From Parabacteroides johnsonii DSM 18315 (lineage in GTDB: Bacteria; Bacteroidota; Bacteroidia; Bacteroidales; Tannerellaceae), in the NCBI RefSeq assembly GCF_025151045.1, contig NZ_CP102285.1, forward strand, positions 248,001 through 312,000: a stretch of DNA of 64,000 nt. Direction: 5' to 3'. The translations under genes and the position numbers were made by a program. The notes beneath the pieces were generated by a model, which did not search any database, had not been told where the DNA came from, and saw nothing but the letters and a program-made list of their open reading frames with translations. Shown in pieces: positions 60,378 to 64,000 of this stretch (position 1 is the stretch's first letter; each line of letters starts with the position of its first letter).

Positions 60378-61589
60378 TTATCGTTTTAATCCTGTTTTCG
60401 GTTTCTTCCCTAACGAACGACCGGCAACACGAGCGCATCTGTGAGCCCATTGCAAATCGTCTTCGTCCTTGTCTCTCCACGGAAGGTCGCTTTGTGAGCC
60501 TCCACCACCTCCACTGCTTGTTACGTTGGGGGTATCTATCAGTCCGACAAATATAGCTACAGCCATATCGGTAAGTTCCTGACAGTTGGCAATAAACCTG
60601 TAATCAAATTCGTCATTGAAACAGTCAAGTACTTTTTCCGGAATATAGAATCGATGTTCCTTGCCTTCATAAGTAAAGACATAAGGAATGATATTCTGAT
60701 GGTCTGGGCGATATTGGGTATAGTCAATAGGATCAACCTTATGTGTCGCTACCTGTTGAACGGTTTGGGAAGTATTATTTCTAATGACGGAAGTTGGCTG
60801 ATGGTGCAGTTTCTTCCATGTTGCAGGAAGTTTCGAGACCATCAGGTTCCTGCCGACTCCCAATTCTGAAGCCTTGTATTTGGTGTTTCCATTCATGAGG
60901 GCATATCCACGAAGAATACCTTTCTTGTCCTCTCTTTCATGGACGGTATAACCTTTCCGTATAAGAGCATTCTTGTATTCATCCCATGACCACGATAGCA
61001 TTGCTTTCAACACCTCCATACAGTCCCGGTTCACTTGTGGAATGTTGCGATTTCGGATTTGCGCCGCAGTTGTCCACCCTCGTTTCTTTGCCACTCGCTC
61101 GGCAGCACGTTGCGCACGAAGATGAATGTTGTGGTCGTTGTTGATATTGCCGTCTTCATCCAAACGGCAAACCGCAGCATGAAGGTGGGGGACTTCGCCT
61201 TTGGACTCTGTATGAAGCCAAACTGAGTATTTGCTACCCGCCAAATTGGTCGGACAGGAACGGACTTTTCCGTTCTTGCCGATAATCACTTGTTTGTCGA
61301 ACTCCTCGGCGAATTCCTGCCAAAGTTTCTGCCAATCTTCGATGTCATAGAATTGGGTATGTTCGGGCGATGGGCTCAATTCGATTCTGATTACAGAATT
61401 CTTTATAGGCCGATATTGGGATAGGGTCAACTGCATGGAGTTCCATATCCCCATAGCGTCTGGTTCTGAGGTCAACAGATTGTCCAATACCCGATAGATT
61501 TTTTCCGGATGCTTCTTATGCTGTGATTCGCCGGTAATGTAACGGAGGTCGTTTATGCCGTGTGATATGGCTTTGGCTTTCGCAATCAT
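60378..61589 (-). CDS. relaxase / mobilization nuclease
   Basis: 403 residues. The relaxase domain (~1-180) shows the histidine motif WLHTESKGEVPHLHAAV (H126, H135, H137). The C-terminal half contains a basic region and a GGGGGS run near ~375. Expected to nick the oriT candidate at 62006-62318 and lead transfer with the help of a conjugation system. It overlaps the MobC-like gene by 4 bp. More distant from the element 1 relaxase than from others of its type, so this is a separate lineage. Confidence 0.87.
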   Translation of the reverse strand: MIAKAKAISHGINDLRYITGESQHKKHPEKIYRVLDNLLTSEPDAMGIWNSMQLTLSQYRPIKNSVIRIELSPSPEHTQFYDIEDWQKLWQEFAEEFDKQVIIGKNGKVRSCPTNLAGSKYSVWLHTESKGEVPHLHAAVCRLDEDGNINNDHNIHLRAQRAAERVAKKRGWTTAAQIRNRNIPQVNRDCMEVLKAMLSWSWDEYKNALIRKGYTVHEREDKKGILRGYALMNGNTKYKASELGVGRNLMVSKLPATWKKLHHQPTSVIRNNTSQTVQQVATHKVDPIDYTQYRPDHQNIIPYVFTYEGKEHRFYIPEKVLDCFNDEFDYRFIANCQELTDMAVAIFVGLIDTPNVTSSGGGGGSQSDLPWRDKDEDDLQWAHRCARVAGRSLGKKPKTGLKR

Positions 61590-62005
61590 TCTTCTTCGGA
61601 TTTAGGGTTGGACGGAATTTTGTTCTTCTCTTTTACAGCATTTAGGAACTGGCAGATATTTTCAGCCACATTGCCTAATTCTTTCAGCCAGCCCACCATA
61701 AACGGAATCTGATTGAACATTGCCATGCGCTGCTTTGTGGACATTCCGTGTAGGGCGGAGGTGTATTTTACGAGGTCTGACCGACAATCGTCCAGATTCT
61801 GTAACAGTACCGCTTCTTCTTTCGTGAGCCTTGCTTTTGGCTTGAAGTTATACGCACGTGATAATATGTAGTCACTTACAGTGATGCCGCATTGTCCGGC
61901 CAGAGATTTTATATGCTCCTTCTGAGTAAGAGTGACTTTAGCTCCGATAAAGACACTTCTGGTTTCTTTCGAGGAGTCCGATGTATTTTCAATATCTTCT
62001 TTCAT
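61586..62005 (-). CDS. MobC-like relaxosome accessory protein
   Basis: 139 residues with a ribbon-helix-helix-type pattern near the N terminus (VFIGAKVTLTQKEHIKSLAGQCGITVSDYILSRAY) and a helical C-terminal half with LGNVAENICQFLN, the usual MobC region. Directly upstream of, and overlapping, the relaxase gene. Confidence 0.8.
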   Translation of the reverse strand: MKEDIENTSDSSKETRSVFIGAKVTLTQKEHIKSLAGQCGITVSDYILSRAYNFKPKARLTKEEAVLLQNLDDCRSDLVKYTSALHGMSTKQRMAMFNQIPFMVGWLKELGNVAENICQFLNAVKEKNKIPSNPKSEEE

Positions 62006-62318
62006 TTGAATCGTTTTATAATGGTTGAATAGGTGCGAGCTTGCGAGTACCGCACCGGCGAGGGAACTGAGCAGGCGAGAGCGCCAATGTACAACCGTAA
62101 CGCAGTGAGGTTATACCTTGGCATATCTCGCAACAGTTACCTGTTGATGCTTCACGGCAAGCCATATCGGTTGCGTATAGTGAACTGGCACTCGGATAGG
62201 AAACATAGGATGATACTAGCCTCTAAAAGAGGGGAGAATATGAATATCTCACATGATGTCTTCCTCCGACTTTGCTTTATTCTTATATATACGCCCCAAC
62301 AATAAAGTAAAGTTGAAC
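62006..62318. other. putative oriT of the third mobilization module
   Basis: A 313-bp gap with dyads: CCAATGTACAACC (62084-62096) and GGTTATACCTTGG (62109-62121) form a 13-bp stem with two mismatches. GCGAGCTTGCGAG lies at 62035-62047. It lies between the relaxosome genes and the RecA-like ATPase. The short plus-strand frame inside it (62033-62305) lacks protein-like character and is not called. Confidence 0.6.
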
Positions 62319-63392
62319 TCAATAATGGTATTCTGGATTGAAGGCATAATCTTTCCCTTCTTTTATAACCATTTGTTTGTCGCTGAGCAATGTTGCGACC
62401 TTTACCGCCTTGTTATAACCGAGTTTTATACCCTGTAATCCGTAACCCTCTTTCAAGCGTTCTATATAATCATCGTAATTGTTGATGTTGCCATTGGCAA
62501 AAACGGCATCCAATGCTGGACGATGTACATTCTTTGGAATCTCCTTGTCCGGATCGAACGGCCCTTTGGTTGGTCGTCCGGTCTTCTTCTCTTTTGGCAG
62601 ATAGGACTCTACTGGTTCGGGCATGGCTTCCTCGTTTATGCGGAAGGCGAAAGGCTCAAACTCACGGTCACGGATATGGACGGCTTCGACCACGCTTACA
62701 GTCTTGTCCTCTTTGTCCACTTCGACCTGCATGATGGTTTCTGCTTTGTTGTTGAGTTCCGTGCCGATGTGACCACGGGCATGTTCATCATTCTTGTTCT
62801 GATGCAAGACGGTATGGATATGGATTTGCCTGTCATCCGTCCACTGCATGAATTTGGAGATGATGTCGGTGGATTCGCTGGAGGAATTGATGTCGTAAAG
62901 GAAATCACGAATGCCATCTATGATGACCAATCCCAAATCCGGTATTATGCCAATGGCCTGTTCGACTATCGCCAGACGTAGTTTAGGGGAAAACTTGCGC
63001 AGAGCCAGCATAATCAGATTATCCGGATTCTTGTATTCCGGCAAGTCGGCCAAACGTAAGATGCGCTTCAATACCTGCTGGCAATGATACCGCCCCTGCT
63101 CTGTGTCTATGTATAGAATCTTCCGCTTATTTTCGGGAAATGTAGACCGATAATGAAGAACGGTGCTGCCACTCAATGCCGATGCGACAATGGCTGAAAC
63201 GTTGAACGTTTTCTTGCTTTTGGCTTTCCCGATGGAAGCACTGAAGTTTCCCAATGTTCCGATAACAGTATCGTCCACCATCAGAACCACCGGGGAGTGT
63301 TCGTATGTACTTGTTACGCTTATTGTAGACTCCGCCATGTAAGCGGCCAATTCTTCCGGAGAAAGAATAATAGTGTCTGTCTTTTCCATCAC
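62319..63392 (-). CDS. RecA/RepA-like AAA ATPase of the third mobilization module
   Basis: 357 residues with P-loop region IGTLGNFSASIGKAKSKKTF (~46-65), Walker B LVIIDGIRDFL and the IHTVLHQNKNDEHARGHIGTEL motif. It matches the ATPase at 29871-30938 along its full length (shared SKKTFNVSAIVASALSG and YIDTEQ), so the two are paralogues carried by different elements. Probable helicase or loader for element replication; no primase gene follows within the window. Its start overlaps the HTH gene end by one base. Confidence 0.82.
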   Translation of the reverse strand: MMEKTDTIILSPEELAAYMAESTISVTSTYEHSPVVLMVDDTVIGTLGNFSASIGKAKSKKTFNVSAIVASALSGSTVLHYRSTFPENKRKILYIDTEQGRYHCQQVLKRILRLADLPEYKNPDNLIMLALRKFSPKLRLAIVEQAIGIIPDLGLVIIDGIRDFLYDINSSSESTDIISKFMQWTDDRQIHIHTVLHQNKNDEHARGHIGTELNNKAETIMQVEVDKEDKTVSVVEAVHIRDREFEPFAFRINEEAMPEPVESYLPKEKKTGRPTKGPFDPDKEIPKNVHRPALDAVFANGNINNYDDYIERLKEGYGLQGIKLGYNKAVKVATLLSDKQMVIKEGKDYAFNPEYHY

Positions 63393-63766
63393 TACCAGCT
63401 TTTAGGGTTTGGTTTACGGTGATGAGAGGAGAGCATGGACTCATTCTCGTCCTCGAAACTTTGCGGAGCCGGATTTTTCCGGGAAGATTCCAGCCATCTA
63501 TCCAGTTCGTCTCGGTAGATGTAGAGATGCTTTCCTTGTTTTATAACCGGAATATCGTCATTCTTGACCTTGTAATAAAAGGTCGACAACGGCATTTTAA
63601 GATAGTTGCAAGCCTCCTGTACGGTCATGGGGACGTGCGTGTTCTCTTTGGTTTCGTACTGCTTGGAAAGTTTCTCCGTAAGCAGGTTTTCCATACTTGC
63701 GATTCTGTCGCATAGTTCGCCTACCACAGTCGGCAGGTCGTTGAATGTCAGTTGGCCTTTTTCCAT
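63392..63766 (-). CDS. excisionase-family helix-turn-helix protein
   Basis: 124 residues. The N-terminal half (FNDLPTVVGELCDRIASMENLL) parallels the start of the HTH proteins of elements 1 and 2; the helix-turn-helix is at ~45-95 (MTVQEACNYLKMPLSTFYYKV...KQGKHLYIYRDELDRWL). Overlaps the ATPase gene by one base. Likely regulator of the module. Confidence 0.8.
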   Translation of the reverse strand: MEKGQLTFNDLPTVVGELCDRIASMENLLTEKLSKQYETKENTHVPMTVQEACNYLKMPLSTFYYKVKNDDIPVIKQGKHLYIYRDELDRWLESSRKNPAPQSFEDENESMLSSHHRKPNPKSW

Positions 63767-63865
63767 ATTGTAACTCTTTTAATCGTTCAACATGCTGCGA
63801 ACCAACTCAATGAAACCTTGCAGAACAATACAGACCGGATTAATTATTTCGTCTGCAAACTTTTT

Positions 63866-64000
63866 TTATTGCGAGTCATCATTATCTGCATCTAAATGGA
63901 AGCGATAGTCGCCTTTATCTGGTATATCAATGGGAATCTGGCTTGAGACATTATCCCGTAAATTAAGTTTAAGATATTCAAGGGTTGCGTTTGCAAGTTC
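63866..64000 (-). CDS. C-terminal end of an unknown gene, start outside the window
   Basis: A minus-strand frame is open from the right edge to a TAA at 63866-63868, giving the last 44 residues (ELANATLEYLKLNLRDNV...HLDADNDDSQ). It lies ~100 bp upstream of the HTH gene on the same strand. Too short to name. Confidence 0.4.
   Translation of the reverse strand, partial: ELANATLEYLKLNLRDNVSSQIPIDIPDKGDYRFHLDADNDDSQ

Noticed and set aside
62033-62305. 90-residue plus-strand frame in the third mobilization module
   Set aside because: It lies in the dyad-rich oriT candidate, has no partner on that strand and no recognisable pattern.

Overview
The window comes from a Bacteroidales genome (Bacteroides, Parabacteroides, Phocaeicola or a relative). 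The transfer genes are of the Bacteroidetes type (DUF4133, DUF4134, a TraG/VirB4 ATPase). Several promoters carry the Bacteroides -7 element TAnnTTTG. The mobilization genes and helix-turn-helix modules are those of Bacteroides mobilizable elements. No rRNA, tRNA, IS element or CRISPR array was seen. Almost everything belongs to mobile DNA or host defence.

Layout. (1) 1 to about 6910, minus strand: a mobilizable element with two HTH proteins, an oriT candidate, MobC-like protein, relaxase, a membrane protein, a tyrosine integrase and the start of a large Mrr-nuclease/helicase restriction protein that runs off the left edge. (2) About 6910 to 34126, minus strand: a conjugative element (ICE or plasmid-like): HTH proteins, RecA-like ATPase, primase, small membrane proteins, TraE/TraF-like proteins, TraG, secreted transfer proteins and a VirB6-like membrane protein. 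It is broken twice. Its virB6-like gene ends abruptly where region 1 begins. Its traG gene is cut inside the Walker A coding region by (3) an 11.85 kb mobilizable element (13848-25699) flanked by a 6-bp direct repeat. That element carries its own integrase, MOBV relaxase, oriT and HTH proteins, plus cargo of lipoproteins and an outer-membrane receptor.

(4) 34340-59798, plus strand from 35112: a dense defence island. It holds a DUF4143 ATPase, a four-gene operon in which three products carry HEPN R-x4-H motifs (four motifs in all), an orphan HipB-like regulator, a DUF234-type ATPase, and a type I restriction-modification locus. The locus has two different hsdM genes, two hsdS genes separated by a tyrosine recombinase, and hsdR, followed by a GmrSD-like DUF262/DUF1524 protein, a giant YobI-like membrane NTPase and a RhuM-family protein. 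(5) 59846 to the right edge, minus strand: a third mobilization module (membrane protein, relaxase, MobC-like protein, oriT candidate, RecA-like ATPase, HTH protein) plus the end of one more gene.

How it fits together. The window looks like nested parasitism of a conjugative element: two mobilizable elements sit inside its transfer genes, so transfer should be off unless they excise. The best candidate for an undescribed system is the HEPN operon at 36707-41425, which sits between other defence genes and has a 16-bp palindrome in its upstream region. All family names are judgements from reading the sequence; no database search was possible.
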